Assembly (NCBI GenBank): GCA_028622995.1
Contig: JAJQJQ010000068.1
Location: 788,817 to 852,816 of the forward strand
Reading direction: 5' to 3'
DNA: 64,000 nt
DNA from: Panagrolaimus kolymaensis
Taxonomy: Eukaryota > Nematoda > Chromadorea > Rhabditida > Panagrolaimidae
The notes under the pieces were generated by a model. It saw only the letters and a program-made list of their open reading frames with translations, was not told the DNA's origin and searched no databases. The first letter of the stretch is position 1; every line of letters begins with the position of its first letter. Shown here in pieces: positions 23,801-36,100 of this stretch. The translations under genes and the position numbers were made by a program.

Positions 23801-24586
23801 GGAATTTATTTGAAATTTCCACCAACAGGTTATATTACTTTGAGTTGTATTAAAATCAGATGCAATTGGAATTACTTTTCCATCTTCCAATGAAATTGTT
23901 TCATTTGAAAGAGGGCATGAATGCTGCATAACTTTTAAGTCTGAAACGAATTAAAAAATAAATTTAATGACAAAGTAAATAGAAAGATTTATTTGGTTGC
24001 AAAATGTGACAATAAAATTTCTAAACTCTTACCATAGATGGCAACAATAGCTTCAAATGCAATGTATATGGGATAACCAGTATATAGTTTCCCAGTTAAA
24101 TAGAAATTAAAATAGCTAGAAATTGTAGAATAACTCATAAAACCTTTATTTGAGTTATATGGGCTAAAAAATAATATTTAAAATATTTAAGCTTGTCTAT
24201 ATTAAAAACACATACAGAAAACTTTTTTTGTCTAAACTTTCTTCGGAGCTTATAAAAATATATGGTGTATTTCCATTATACATTGCAAGCCAAAAAAATG
24301 TTTCGGTTTCATCCTAAGACAAACGAATGAAAAATGATTAAATGTATCAAAATTTTAATTTATGCGATTACTAAACGGAATTACTTACCGTGTTAAATTC
24401 TGTATTGCATAAAGAAGATGACCATGAAATTAGGGATTCAGGGAAATTGGGTGTACGAAAATATGTTATTTGATTTCGGGATAAAGTATATGTCGCCTTA
24501 TGATCTTCAATACATGTGACATTTTGAAATGTTAAGGTATTTTCCACCAAACGAAAGCATAAAAAAAATAATAGGTAAATTAACAT
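20891..24586 (-). CDS. CUB-like GPI-anchor-type surface protein gene 2 (intact)
   Basis: Closest paralogue of gene 1, in tandem on the same strand. Start Met at 24586 opens a signal peptide (MLIYLLFFLCFRLVENT). First exon 24389-24586 has ITYFRTPNFPESL and ends LCNTEFNT. Later exons include about 23710-23942 (CPLSNETISL, CWWKFQINS), about 23128-23380, 22376-22715, about 21874-22120, 21599-21830, 21358-21476 and 20891-21308. The last exon, lost in gene 1, encodes a long Thr/Ser-rich stalk (21175-20960) and a hydrophobic C-terminal stretch (ITSPISLTLGAIFLASFSIF) after a small-residue site, as in GPI-anchored proteins. N-glycosylation sequons are common. Predicted location is the outer cell surface or body-wall surface. 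The role is unknown; nematode CUB-like proteins are often linked to epithelial surfaces and immune response. Confidence 0.75.
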
Positions 24587-24732
24587 TTCGATATTTTTAT
24601 TCCGTTGTCTTGAAGGAAAAAAAATGAAGTGAATATCGTATACAGTTTTACTGATACTTTTAAGCCTTTTTTTCTTGATGGCTTATGATGTTTTTTGTAT
24701 AATTGTCAAAAGGTATTATCTTTATCATTAAG

Positions 24733-24840
24733 TGAGTGATTATAATTGAATCCTTAATGTCTAATAACAACTTATTGAAGCTTTTTTAGCGACATTAGAC
24801 AATAAACAAAAATTACTCGGCGGACATATATTTTTGTTTG
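24733..24840. promoter_or_regulatory. Shared upstream block of CUB-like gene 2
   Basis: Matches the block upstream of gene 1 (about 15437-15560). It includes TAATGTCTAAT at 24755-24765 and GACATTAGAC at 24791-24800, again an inverted pair about 30 nt apart. Conservation of both sites after duplication, amid drift elsewhere, suggests a functional element. Confidence 0.38.
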
Positions 24841-24933
24841 TTTAGGCTTCTTTCTTTTATTTTATTTTATTTTCCTCGCTGATAACATAAATAAGGCGCA
24901 GTTAATTGAAATTGAATAAAAAAATAATTTTAG

Positions 24934-25423
24934 TTCAAATGTTCAATTATATTGCTAATTACGAAATAAATAACTATGAAGTAAAAGCCACTGTAATAGA
25001 ATTTAACGTTTCTTCACAAATTGAATATTATTTTCTTACTGGAAATAAAAAAAGAATAAAGTAAGCTATTTTACAAATAAGTTATCAACTTTATCATTTA
25101 AAATGTCGACGATTTTTAGTATAACTTCAATGGCGCAGGAAGAAACATTTTCAACAAATACAACCTTGCAATTATTTTATCATTGTTCCGATAAAAGAAA
25201 AAATTGTGAAGGCATCTATGATTTGTTAATTTATTTACAAACCATTGAAAGTAATAAATCGCTACAACTGACAACGGAAATTTTAAAACTTAATACGACT
25301 ACTACAACTCCAATTATTAGTAATTCGACTTCGAAGAGTCCGAAAATTTTTTTAACTAAAATTTTTAATACTCTCTTTGTAATATATTTTCTAACAAATC
25401 TGCTTTTAACTATGATGAAATAA
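24934..25423 (+). pseudogene. CUB-family C-terminal cassette (two exons) on the opposite strand
   Basis: Two exons, 24934-25060 and 25120-25423, spliced AA|GTAAGC ... TTTTTAG|T. They encode the same junction as CUB-like gene 4: KKRIN|ITSMAQEET here against DKRYN|ISHKGQIMT there, followed by LLIYLQT against YLIYLET. After this come a short Thr-rich stretch and a hydrophobic tail (IFNTLFVIYFLTNLLLTMMK), i.e. a GPI-type C-terminus. There is no signal peptide or N-terminal module upstream. It is either a relic or a captured tail; frame and splice sites are still intact. Confidence 0.62.
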
Positions 25424-26088
25424 TTGTTAAAAAAAATAATTAATTACTTTTTATTTCTTTGTTAAATTTCCGCAAACTTTTGAAAATAAAATAAATAATT
25501 TTTTTTTGCAAGAACTATGCTCAACCTCGGCGTTTATGAGTCGAATTTGTCCATGAAAAAAGAAAAGAATTTAATTTTCTTTTAACTAACATTTTAAAAA
25601 TTTGAAAGAGGACCCAAACAAGCGAGAATAAAAAAAATTTTGATTGACGTGCTGAGAGGGCTGATAAGGAGAAGCAAAAATAAACAGAAAAGTGCAAAGA
25701 TTCAAGTAGCAAAATAAAAACAAAGAATTTTTTTCTTCTTCATGTTTCCATGTGTCTTATCAAATAAATGACCAATAATCAATTAAATATTGTGAAAGTT
25801 AAAATCGAAAGATGCAAAGAATTTTTATTTTTTTTCAGCATATACAACAATTTCAATAAATTTAGCTCCAATCTATTTTTCCTTTCTTTTTTGGTATTAA
25901 AATTTTTTTGTTTATTGGCTTTATGTGTTTTCTTCTTCTTCATCTTTTCCTTTTAATCTATGGACTGACCTTGAGCTGCGTGGCTTTTTCCTTCTTTTAT
26001 TTTCTTTCATCAAAGTTGTTCGTTCGGCTGTCATATTTCTTTTACATTTTCTTTTTAGTTTACATAATTTGAAAACAACCAAACAATT
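25424..26088. other. Intergenic, upstream of aminopeptidase
   Basis: AT-rich, no gene seen. A TTCTTTTTAG motif (about 26050-26057) shortly before the aminopeptidase start could be a trans-splice acceptor for a spliced leader. Confidence 0.35.
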
Positions 26089-29000
26089 ATGACCGGTTCC
26101 ATTGAAAATAATCAATTTTCTCGATTACCTGAAATCGCCAAACCGCTGGTTTATGATATTTATCTTAAACCTGATTTGGAAACATTTAAATATTCTGGAC
26201 ATGTCGCAATTGTGGTAGAAGTAAGTTTTCACCTCTAAAAAAACATCAAAAAGTCTATTGTTAATTTTTTTGGCTCATTGCCAGAAAATTTTTTTTGAGA
26301 AAACTAAAAAAAATTGCGATGTCGATTTTAGATGTTTTAAATAAATCCTTAAAAAATTACAGAGAAAATACTTTTTAAATTTGTATATTTTTCTTTTATC
26401 GATCAATTATATCTCGAAAGCTTACATAATTTGTGTCATTCCTTTCCACACAGAGTCTTCAAAAACAACAACAAAAAATTTCAGATCACTTCCCCCACTA
26501 ATATCCTTCAACTTCATGCATCTGAAATGGAAATTCATTCCATCGACATAAAACTTGAAAATGGAACCAAACTTGAAATAGCAAATTTTGATTTCAGCCA
26601 ACAAATGACAATGTTGACTCTGTATTTTCTCGAAAATATCGAGCCACAAAATATTTTATTGACCATTGATTTCATGGGCGAACACAATAATAAAATGAAA
26701 GGATTTTATCGGTCTTTTTACAAAGGCTCAGATGGAAGCGAAAAAATTTTATTATCCACTCAATTTGAAACAACTTTTGCTCGACGGGCTTTTCCATGTT
26801 GGGATGAACCAATTTATAAAGCCAAATTTAATGTGACCCTGGAAGTGGACGAAAAATTCATTGCTCTTTCAAATATGAATATTATTTCTGAAACTTCTGA
26901 AGGAAATGGAAAAAAAATTGTTAAATATGCTGAAACTCCTCTCATGTCTTCATATCTCGTGGCTTTTGCGGTTGGGGAATTTGAGCATATTCAAGCTAAA
27001 GCAAAAAATGGTTGCCTTGTTCGAGTTTTTGCAACTGAAGGAAAAAGTAAACAAGGCGAATATGCTTTGGATTTGGCTATTAAAGCATTGGATTATTATA
27101 CAGAATGGTTTGGAATTGAATATCCTTTACCAAAATGCGATCTTCTTGCAGTTCCAGATTTTACTTTTGGTATTTGTCTTTCTCTTCGAGACTGAAAGTT
27201 TTAGAGTGATTTATATTGAATTTTTTTTAGGTGGAATGGAAAATTGGGGATTAGTTATTTTTCGGGAATTCAATCTCCTCTATGATCCAATTACTTCATC
27301 CGGGTACCAGCAAATGCGTTTAGCTTCGTGCTTGTGTCACGAAATATCACATTTTTGGTTTGGTGATCTTGTTACTATGGTACTTCATTTTTTTAACCGA
27401 AAAACTTTTTTTGATATCTAAATTTCTTTTTAGAAATGGTGGGATAATTTATGGCTTAAAGAAGGTTTTGCATCATTTATGCAATATTATGTCGTGGCAC
27501 TATATTGTCCACAAATGGAAATATGGAAATATTTTATTGATACTGAATGGTCTAAAGCTATCGCATTGGATGCATTTAAAAGTTCACATCCCATTGAAAT
27601 TCCTATTAATAATCCCAATGAATTAGAAGGGTATTATGATGCAGTAAGTTTGGACCCAAAGTTTAATTTATGTTTAATAATTTAATTTATATTTTTGAAT
27701 TTTTTTTGAAACATAAGAAAGAAATTTTAAAATTGTTGGCCCAGAATAAAAAAAATTTATATTTCAACTAAATTTTTTTTCTTATTTTCCAGATCACTTA
27801 TGCAAAATCCAATAGCGTGATTCGAATGCTATTTTCTTATCTAACTGAACCAAAATTTCAAGATGGCCTTCGTCAATATCTCAAAAAATTTCAATATGGC
27901 AATACTGTGGCCAAAGATTTATGGGATGCTTTTAGTAAAGCATCAGAAGGAGAAGATATAAGCAAAATGATGTCAACATGGACTCAACAAATGGGATTTC
28001 CACTTGTAACAGTCGAAGAACAAAAAATCGTCGATGGACAGAAACGAATTTTAAAATTAAAGCAAACTCGATTTATTGCAAATGGCGAAAATGATGATAG
28101 TAATTCACTTTGGGTTATTCCAATTACTGTCACAACAGCTTCAAGCCCAGATAAACCAATTTTTAATGCTTTGATGGATAAATTTGAACAAGAATTTGTT
28201 ATTGAAAATGTAAATTCAGAAGATTGGTTAAAAATTAATTTCAATACCACTGGATTTTATCGGGTTCAATACAGCGAAGAAATGTTAAAATCTTTAATGA
28301 TTCCATTCCAAAACAAAACTTTGCCCGTCCTCGATCGATTTGGAATTGCCAATGATTTATTTGCGTTGGTTAAAGCTGGAAAAACAACAGTAAATAAATT
28401 TTTGGATTTGGTTTCTGCAAGTTCCAATGAAGATGAATATGTTGTTTGGGAAGCCATTGATGAAGGCATTGGTTCATTGGCAAATGTTTTTGGCCGCCAC
28501 GAAAATAAAAATGTGAAAGAAAAATTGGACGAATTTGTCATAAAAATTTATGAACCCATTCTTGAAAAAATTCAATGGAAGGCATCTGAAAATGAGCGTA
28601 AGTTTTTTTAAAAAATATTTAATTTTAGCTTTATTTGTAAAAAAAATTCGAATGTGCCCAAAACTTTTTTTCTTCTTCTGAATGGCCATTTTATTTTCAT
28701 TGAAAAAGCTGCTCTTTTTTCAAAAATTTTACAATTTTTTAAATTAAAATAAACTCGTTTGTGTTTTTAAAAGCTGAAAGCCCTTTTTTTAACTCATTTT
28801 TAAAAAATTGTATCTCTACGAAATTTTTTTAATTGGAGATTAAAATAGTTTTTATCTTTTGTCACAAAGCTTGTTGTTTTTTTCAAAAAAAACTTTATTG
28901 TTTATTTATTAAAATAAGTTGGAATTGATTCCAAGATTTTTCGAATTATTTTGAATAGCAGTCGACAATTATAATTTTTTAAATTTTAAATTTAATTTTT

Positions 29001-29752
29001 TTCTTCTAAAAAACTAATCTTTGTTTCCCTGATTTAAAAAAAAGGAAAGCAGAAAATAATACGTATTTATGAATTTCTTTTTACTTTCTTTAGCAATGAT
29101 GAAATCCATGCTTCGTTCATTAGTCATTAATCGATTGGCTTCTTCGGGACATCAAAAAACCATTGACTACATCCTTCAAGAATTTAATAATTCTATTGAA
29201 AATAATTCTGAACTCAACGCGGATCTTCGACCAATTATTTATGGAAATGTTGCGAAAAAAGGTGGAAAAGATGGAAATCAAAAACTTCGCCAACTTTATG
29301 AAAATGCAAAATTTAGTGAAGTTGAACGAAATTGCATTTCAGCTATGGCTCAAGCAGGCGATGAAAAATTGTTGGAAGACTTCTTTAATTTTGCTGTAAA
29401 ACAAGAAAAAGTTCGAGTTCAAGATTTGTATTTAATTTTTGATGGAGCAAAAAATAATTCAATCAATCAAAATTTTGCATGGAATTATCTCCAAGAAAAT
29501 ATTTCTTTATTAATCGGAAAATTTGGTTCAGTAAACAGTCAAATTTTCCAGCGATTATTCAAATCGGCAGTCGACTCTCAAAGTGATTTTGAATTTGCAG
29601 AAAGTTTTGAAAAATCTTGCAAAAATATGTTTAACGAAAATCAATTGAAAGTTCTTGAACACACAATTGGACAATGTTTAGAAAATATTCGATTGAATGC
29701 TCAACTTTTCAAAAATAATGCACGAGTCGTTGAAGAATATTTTAATAATTAG
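26089..29752 (+). CDS. pam-1: M1-family aminopeptidase, puromycin-sensitive type, 879 aa
   Basis: Zinc metallopeptidase that removes N-terminal residues from peptides; the PSA/PAM-1 group is cytosolic or nuclear and acts in protein turnover and the cell cycle. Exons: 26089-26220, 26485-27169, 27231-27379, 27434-27643, 27793-28597 and 29094-29752, total 2,640 nt in frame, a normal length for the group. The first residues lack a signal peptide or membrane anchor, which fits PSA rather than aminopeptidase N. Motifs: exopeptidase signature GGMENW (usual form GAMEN), zinc site HEISHFWFGD with the third ligand in WLKEGFA, and the catalytic Tyr region ITYAKSNSVIRML. The C-terminal half is the helical ERAP1-C type domain (WLKINFNTTGFYRVQYSEEM onward). 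All key catalytic residues appear present. The gene symbol is by resemblance. Confidence 0.9.
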
Positions 29753-30235
29753 TTTTGTTTAAATTCTTTATAAAGTTTCCTGTCATCGAAATTTTATTTT
29801 TTTAAAATTTGTTAGAGAGCTTAATAAAAATAAAGATAAAATTGATGTTATTTTATAGAAAAAACCAAAACTTTTCCAAATTTACTTAAAACCCATAAAA
29901 AAGTTTGTTTAATAAAAATTAATTTTTTAGTTAAATAATTCCATTTTTTTTTTCATTTTGCTGAAGAAGAAAAAAGCCAGTTGCAAAAAGCAAAAAGAAA
30001 ATTAAATAAAAAAACCTTAAAAATGAAGAAAAAAAACTATAGTGTAGTAAATGTAGTGTGAGTGAGCAACGACTAAACAACCAAGTAAACAAACAACACA
30101 AAACATGTATTTTTGTTTTTTCAGTAATCAATTAAAAAAATTTGTTTCCCCTTTTTCTCTTTTTTGCTTTTTTTGCTTTTTGCACGTTTTACTCTTTATA
30201 AATTTGATTTGTAAATTAAATTAAAAAAAAGAAGA
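29753..30235. other. Intergenic between aminopeptidase and P450
   Basis: Contains the aminopeptidase 3' region and the P450 promoter region. An AATAAA-type signal is at about 29823. Nothing else recognised. Confidence 0.35.
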
Positions 30236-32441
30236 ATGTTTTTGTATTTTTTAATTTCAATAATTATTTTATTGGCTTTTTATAATTGCTATTGGAAACG
30301 AAGAAATTTTCCACCAGGTAAGAAAATTTTTCCAAGGTGACACGAAAAAAGTCCAAAATAGCTACATAAAAACTTTGATCTGAAAAGTTTAAAAAAAAGC
30401 ACCCGACTCGATGTAATTAAAATTAGTCTAATTTTTTTCGGCGAAAACCCAACTTTTTTTGATACTATTTTATTTTATTTCATACTTTTTAGGACCTATT
30501 CCAATTCCATTTATTGGAAATGTCTTGGAAATTCGTTCCACTGGCCCTGGATATAAAACCTTTGATAAATGGAGAAAAAAATATGGTGAAATATATTGTT
30601 TTTGGTTTGCTGAATGCCCTGTAATTGTTTTAAATGATTATAAATTAATTTGTGATACATTTATTAAAGATGGAGATTCATATGCTGGAAGGAGAATGGT
30701 TGGAAAGCATAATGATATTTTGAGAGGTGGAGATTATGGAGTTATTTTTGTTGATGGTGATCGTTGGAGAGAACATCGTAGATTTGCTCTTCAAGTTTTT
30801 AGAAATTTTGGTATGGGTCGAGGATTAATGGAAGAGAAGGTAAGAAAAAAAATGAAATTTTTTTCGGTAAAAAAAGAAGTTTTATAAATTTTCGTGGCAA
30901 GATCACGGGTTATAATTTTTAGATCCAACTTGAACTCGGATTTATGTTTGACGAATTAAACGAAAAATTTGGTTCTAAAAAATCCTTCATTCTTGAACCA
31001 ATGCCCTTGATTGAAGTCACCGTAGCAAATATTATTAATCAACTTCTTTTTGGTTATGGTTACCATCAAAAAGAAGAGAAAGCAAAATTTTCTGAAATGA
31101 AAGACATCGTTGCAAAATATATGAGAATGGCAGTTTGGCCTACAGTAAATTTGGGTTTAGCTATTCCATTATTAAAATATTTTCCTTTTATCAAACAAAG
31201 ATATGATGAATTTTTGGAAACTCATTTTGCAATATATAATTATTGTAATGACCAAATTAAAGCACATCAAAATAATATTGACGAAATTATTCAAAGAAAT
31301 GAACCTCAAGATTATGTTGAAGCGTACCTTTGTGAAATGTCTAAAGGCAATGGAGAATTTACAGGTGAGTAAAAAAAAGACTCAATTTTTTGTTGAAGGA
31401 ATCAAACGTGTTTTAATTTTTAATTTGTTAAAAGTCGAAATTTTTTTGAGAAATATTTGAAAAGGATTCAAGTATTATTTTTCGAATAAAAAAATCAATA
31501 AAATGAAAGCTGTAAACTGAATTTTTTAGAAGCCACAAAAAGTTTAAAAATAAAATTATTTTAATTGCTGATTTTCAAAAAAAATCTTTATTGCTGTTTT
31601 TTTTTGTTACATTTTCATGTCTTCTAGATAATTGAAAAAAATAAAACATTTATTTTTTTCCAAAGATTAAAAAAGATTTCTTATTTTTTTTAGAGCATCA
31701 ATTGGCTTATATGCTATTTGATTTTTGGGTGGCTGGACAAGAAACTACAGGTTTGTTTAGAACTCAAAGCAAAGTTTATTTAAAAAATCTATAAACAAAA
31801 CTCTTTTTTTTAGCAAATACCATAATTTTCTCGCTTCTTTATTTCCTTAACAATCCAGAAGTTCAAGGAAAAGTTTACGAAGAGCTTGACACTGTTATTG
31901 GCTCCGATCGACGAATAACTTTGTCCGATAAAACTTCGTTGGTTTACGTGAATGCTTTTATTAACGAAGCCCAGAGAAGTGTGAATTTGCTTCCCTTAAA
32001 TTTAATGCATCGAACTTTGAAAGATGTGGAAATTGGTGGATATAAAATTAAACAAAATGCAACTATTACGGCGCAGCTTTCAGCAATTTTATACGACGAA
32101 AAAGTACGTTCTACCATTTTTATGCAAATTATCCGAAAATAAAAACCACTAATAAATTTCAGCTTTTTCCTGATCCATATAAATTCAAACCTGAAAGATT
32201 CATCGATCCTAAAAATGGAGAACTTAAAAAAATTGAAGAATTCATTCCATTTTCCATTGGCAAAAGACAATGTTTGGGAGAATCTTTAGCTCGAATGGAA
32301 TTATTTTTAATTATCTCAAATTTATTCCATCAATATAAACTCGAAGCTATGGACAAAAATAATTTTCCATCACTTGAAAAGATTGCTGGTTTAACTGTGC
32401 AACCTAATAATTTTGAATGTAAAATTTCTAAACGATTTTAA
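30236..32441 (+). CDS. Cytochrome P450, CYP2-clan (nematode CYP33-like), 498 aa
   Basis: Membrane-anchored haem monooxygenase that oxidises lipids or xenobiotics with NADPH-P450 reductase in the endoplasmic reticulum. Exons: 30236-30317, 30493-30839, 30923-31364, 31694-31750, 31814-32103 and 32163-32441, total 1,497 nt, all in frame. The N-terminal hydrophobic anchor (MFLYFLISIIILLAFYNCYW) is followed by the Pro-rich hinge PPGPIPIPFIGN. Other marks are the WREHRRFALQVFRNFGMG stretch of helix C, the I-helix motif VAGQETTANT, a K-helix ExxR (NEAQR), and the haem loop FSIGKRQCLGES with the axial Cys. PPGPxPxPxxGN, HRRFALQ and length fit the CYP2 clan. It follows the aminopeptidase on the same strand, 483 bp away, with no sign of co-function. 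Confidence 0.92.
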
Positions 32442-32810
32442 ATAAAAACTTTAAAAAAAATTCTTTTTTTCAAGAAAATTTTAAATAACATTTCGCTTTT
32501 TTTCATTTACTGAAGAAAGCAATAATCCCTTCATTTCAAATTTTAGCTGTGGCAAAATTTTATTTTTGCAATTTTAAAGAAAGGTATTTTTATACAACAA
32601 GTGATTAGCGTATTTAATCGGCTTAATGCTGAACACCTTGAAGGCTATGAGGAGTGTAATAAATCATGTGTTTTTTTCTCTCACCTTCTTTCTTCGTCTT
32701 ACCATTTTTATTGTAGTGTTTGCAAACATGGGATAGAAAAATTATTTTGCAAATTATTTTATAAATATTTTTTTATTATTTGAAAAAACAAATGAGAAAA
32801 TAATTGTCCT
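32442..32810. other. Intergenic, no gene seen
   Basis: 3' flank of the P450, with an AATAAA at 32440-32445 overlapping the stop. The short plus-strand ORF at 32601-32783 has no family resemblance. Confidence 0.4.
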
Positions 32811-33053
32811 TCAAATCATACAGTTAAACTTGATATCGGTGATATAAACTTTTTTGAGACACCAAATTTCCCTGAATTAATGTCGGACTTTCGTTCAATT
32901 TTTAGTTTAGATGTTAATTTTTATATGAGCGCAATAACCAGATAATGTAGTGTAACTGATGCCGGAAGATTTAAAGTAAAAATAAACGATGCTGTTATTA
33001 AATGTCATAACTTGTCCAACATGGGTAATGCTAAAAAATTAGTTTATGTTTAA
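32811..33053 (+). pseudogene. CUB-family N-terminal exon relic on the opposite strand
   Basis: Plus-strand frame from 32811 reads HTVKLDIGDINFFETPNFPE, closely matching the first exons of genes 3 and 4 (FELEMGEIVFFESPNFPQ and IEIDVNEISFFETPDFPN). The conserved Cys after this motif is gone. The frame meets a stop at 32943-32945; a second stretch (CSVTDAGRFKVKINDAVIKC, from 32946) is open to a stop at 33051-33053. No signal peptide or start codon precedes it. It is a decayed fragment lying head-on against the 3' end of gene 3. Confidence 0.6.
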
Positions 33054-33134
33054 TTTTATTTCAAAATCGATTGGTTTTTCTAGGAAAAGCGAAAGTCAAA
33101 ATTCGAAACATAAAAGTCTTTTATCTTCAATTAC

Positions 33135-36100
33135 TTACTTGTATATTTTTTCATTGGCCATAATATAATTATCCCATAGATCATTCAAAATTAAATCCTT
33201 TATTGTCACTTTAAGGATATTTGTTTGAGCATTGTAAAATGCTAACGGTTGTGATGTCGATATAGTGTAAAGAAGACTTTCACCATATCCGCTTGTTGTC
33301 ACAGCTGCTTTATCAGAACCAGTAAGATTAAAAAATGGTAATTCGTCAGGTTGGGTGGCATAGTCTATTTTAATTGAGGTGTTAATTGGAATAACAATTT
33401 CATAAATTCTTGAATTGAATAAAATGCTTTTCCATTGATTTGGTGGGTTAGAACTTTAAATACAATTTATAATGAATATTGCTTTGCCAAATAAACTTAC
33501 TTGAAATCGAAAACTAATTTTTTGCTATCATTATAGCCAGCATAAACTTTAATGTGATCGATTTTAGAATTTGTCCAGGCATTAGATATCCAAACTGGCT
33601 CATCTTCAAGGTTACTCAAAACATACACGGTACATGGTTTAATTTTATTTGCAATTCCAACAATAGACGGAACAACAAAAGTATCACCGAGATAGTAAAC
33701 ATTCTTAGTAAAAATACAGCCATCAAGTTTGTCTAAATTTTATGTTAATTCCATGTAAAATTTCAAACAAACAAAAAACATACGATTAACCAATTGAAAA
33801 ATTATGTAGCCGTATGTTGTGTCAACATAACCCTTATATAGCATTGCAATTTCATTAGTTTTTGTATCACATTGAAATTCATTATTTTTTAATGTATTGA
33901 AACTAAAGTATTTTTGTTATATGTTAGAAAATATAGCTAAAGACAAGCATTTGTTTAAAATAAAGAAATATTCGTTAACGCAGAAAAACGCGAGAACTTT
34001 TTTTAAATTTGTTTGAATAAATTTGTCGCCTCCATTTAAATTTCTTTTGGAAATTAAATTTATATACCAACACGAAACTTTTATGCAAGATTTTTCCTTA
34101 CCAATTTACCAAAAGAAGTTGAATTTGTAAATTTTCATTATTGTAAAAATCAAAAACTGCTTTCGGCTCATCAAGATTAAAAGTAATTACAATTGCAGCG
34201 TCATGAGGGCCCTTGAATTATTAAATTTTGAAAATATTCTAATGAGATAAATGATTTACTAAATCATGTGTTACCTTAATAGATATTATATGTTCTGCAA
34301 CAAGAGATTGAGCATCAAAGGCGAAAATTGGTTTATCTTCAGATAAAATTATGATTGCATCGATTTTAGGTGCTTAAAATGTTTTTTTTATATCAGCAGT
34401 AAAGTTTTATTAAGAACCTACGATTAACCATATTGAGATTAATATCTAAAATTCTTGCAAATGTTGATGGATATGTTATAACTTGTAAAATATTGTTACT
34501 AGTGGGTAAAAAATATACTAAAATGTTTTGCACTTCTGAATTCCTTGAATCAAATACTGTAATATTGTTAGTCAATCCTTTAATGATATCTAATGATTCT
34601 TGTTTATAATTTGGAAGCACTAATCTCAATTTTATTAATTTATTCATGCAAGCCACATCAGGAAGGATCTACAAGTTTTTTAAAAGTAATATTATTAAAT
34701 TTTTAAATTTTAGTTTCATATAGCCATGAATAAGAAATTACCGTATAATTACATTTTAAATGACTGCAGTAGTATGCAGGAGTATGAGATAAGACATCTG
34801 AAACGTTCATCAATTGATAAATCATTGTGCCATTACAAGAGGCTGTAAATGAAGGCAACGAACATTTGCAATCTGAAAGGATTTTTTAAAGTTTTTTGTT
34901 TTATGTCAAAAAGTATATAAACATTGCTCGTTGGCATTTAGACAGAAATAAAACACTCTGATACTCGAAGAAATAAATTGAAACTTTATATAAGTATATC
35001 TAATTGAAAATCTATTAAATTCCAACTTTAATTTTTTTAGCATAATTTTCTTAGATCTTTTTTCGGTTTTTTATATCAGAAGAGATCATAGAAAATTTCG
35101 AGAAGAGAAATAATTTTAAAGTGTCGTTTAAAAAAGCTTGTTTTTAGCAATTTATCGTTAAATATAAGTAAAATACTTTAAAAAAAATATTTATATACTT
35201 ACCCATTTTCAAAAAGGGTAGTTGAAAGCCCTTAGATTGAATGCTTCCATCACTACTGAATTCAAGATTATAATGTTTGGCGGTATTATTGCTATACGCT
35301 CTAAAAGCAAAATCAACATTTAATTTTCGTTCACCAAATTCATCAGTATATTTTATAATATCAACATTATTTTCCAGAGAAAGATATGTCTCTAATTCGG
35401 CCACGCCAAACAATGCCAAAACTTCTGTTCCTGGTTCAACAGAAAAATTATAATAACATTTTATATTTGGAGAATAACCGATCGAATCATTTTTTGATGT
35501 ATTCCAAAATGTAATGGCTATTCCATCATATGTTGCAGGACACTCTATTAATTCAATTATCGGATCGTTTTTAACAATGGTTATATATGCTTGCATAATA
35601 TTCGTGTAGTTAAAGTGGTCTTTGAAAAATATTATTTGAAGATGATTGTCGCTATTATAATATGCTTGGCTTATTTTTACGAGGTTTTGGCTAAAACATA
35701 AATATCTTATTTTTAAACTTTAAATGAATGTTTACTTTGTTATAACATGCTGTGTGCTGTTTAGAACTGTAAAATTCGCTGTTTTGGATATGTTTAATTG
35801 ATCGAAAACAATTTTAAATCCATATCCTTCAGGGCCAGTGAATAAAAATTTACAATTTTTATAACTTTTTGGTATATCGTAATAAGAAGTTCTAATAAAC
35901 AAAATTTGTGAATCATCTTCAAAATGAAATGGCTTAACACTACTCACAGATCCTAAGGCACAAGGATCTTCACCCCAATCATCAAACAAAGCAAAGCCTT
36001 GGAAACTATCTAATTTTGGAATAAATAAATGATTCGTGACATTTTCTGCAACTTCAAAAACATTTGTTAAAAAAATCTGACCTTGAGAAAAGTAAGTAGG

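Noticed and set aside
24934..33053. Tail and head CUB fragments as one gene split by the aminopeptidase and P450
   Set aside because: On their shared strand the tail precedes the head, so simple insertion into one gene cannot produce this order.
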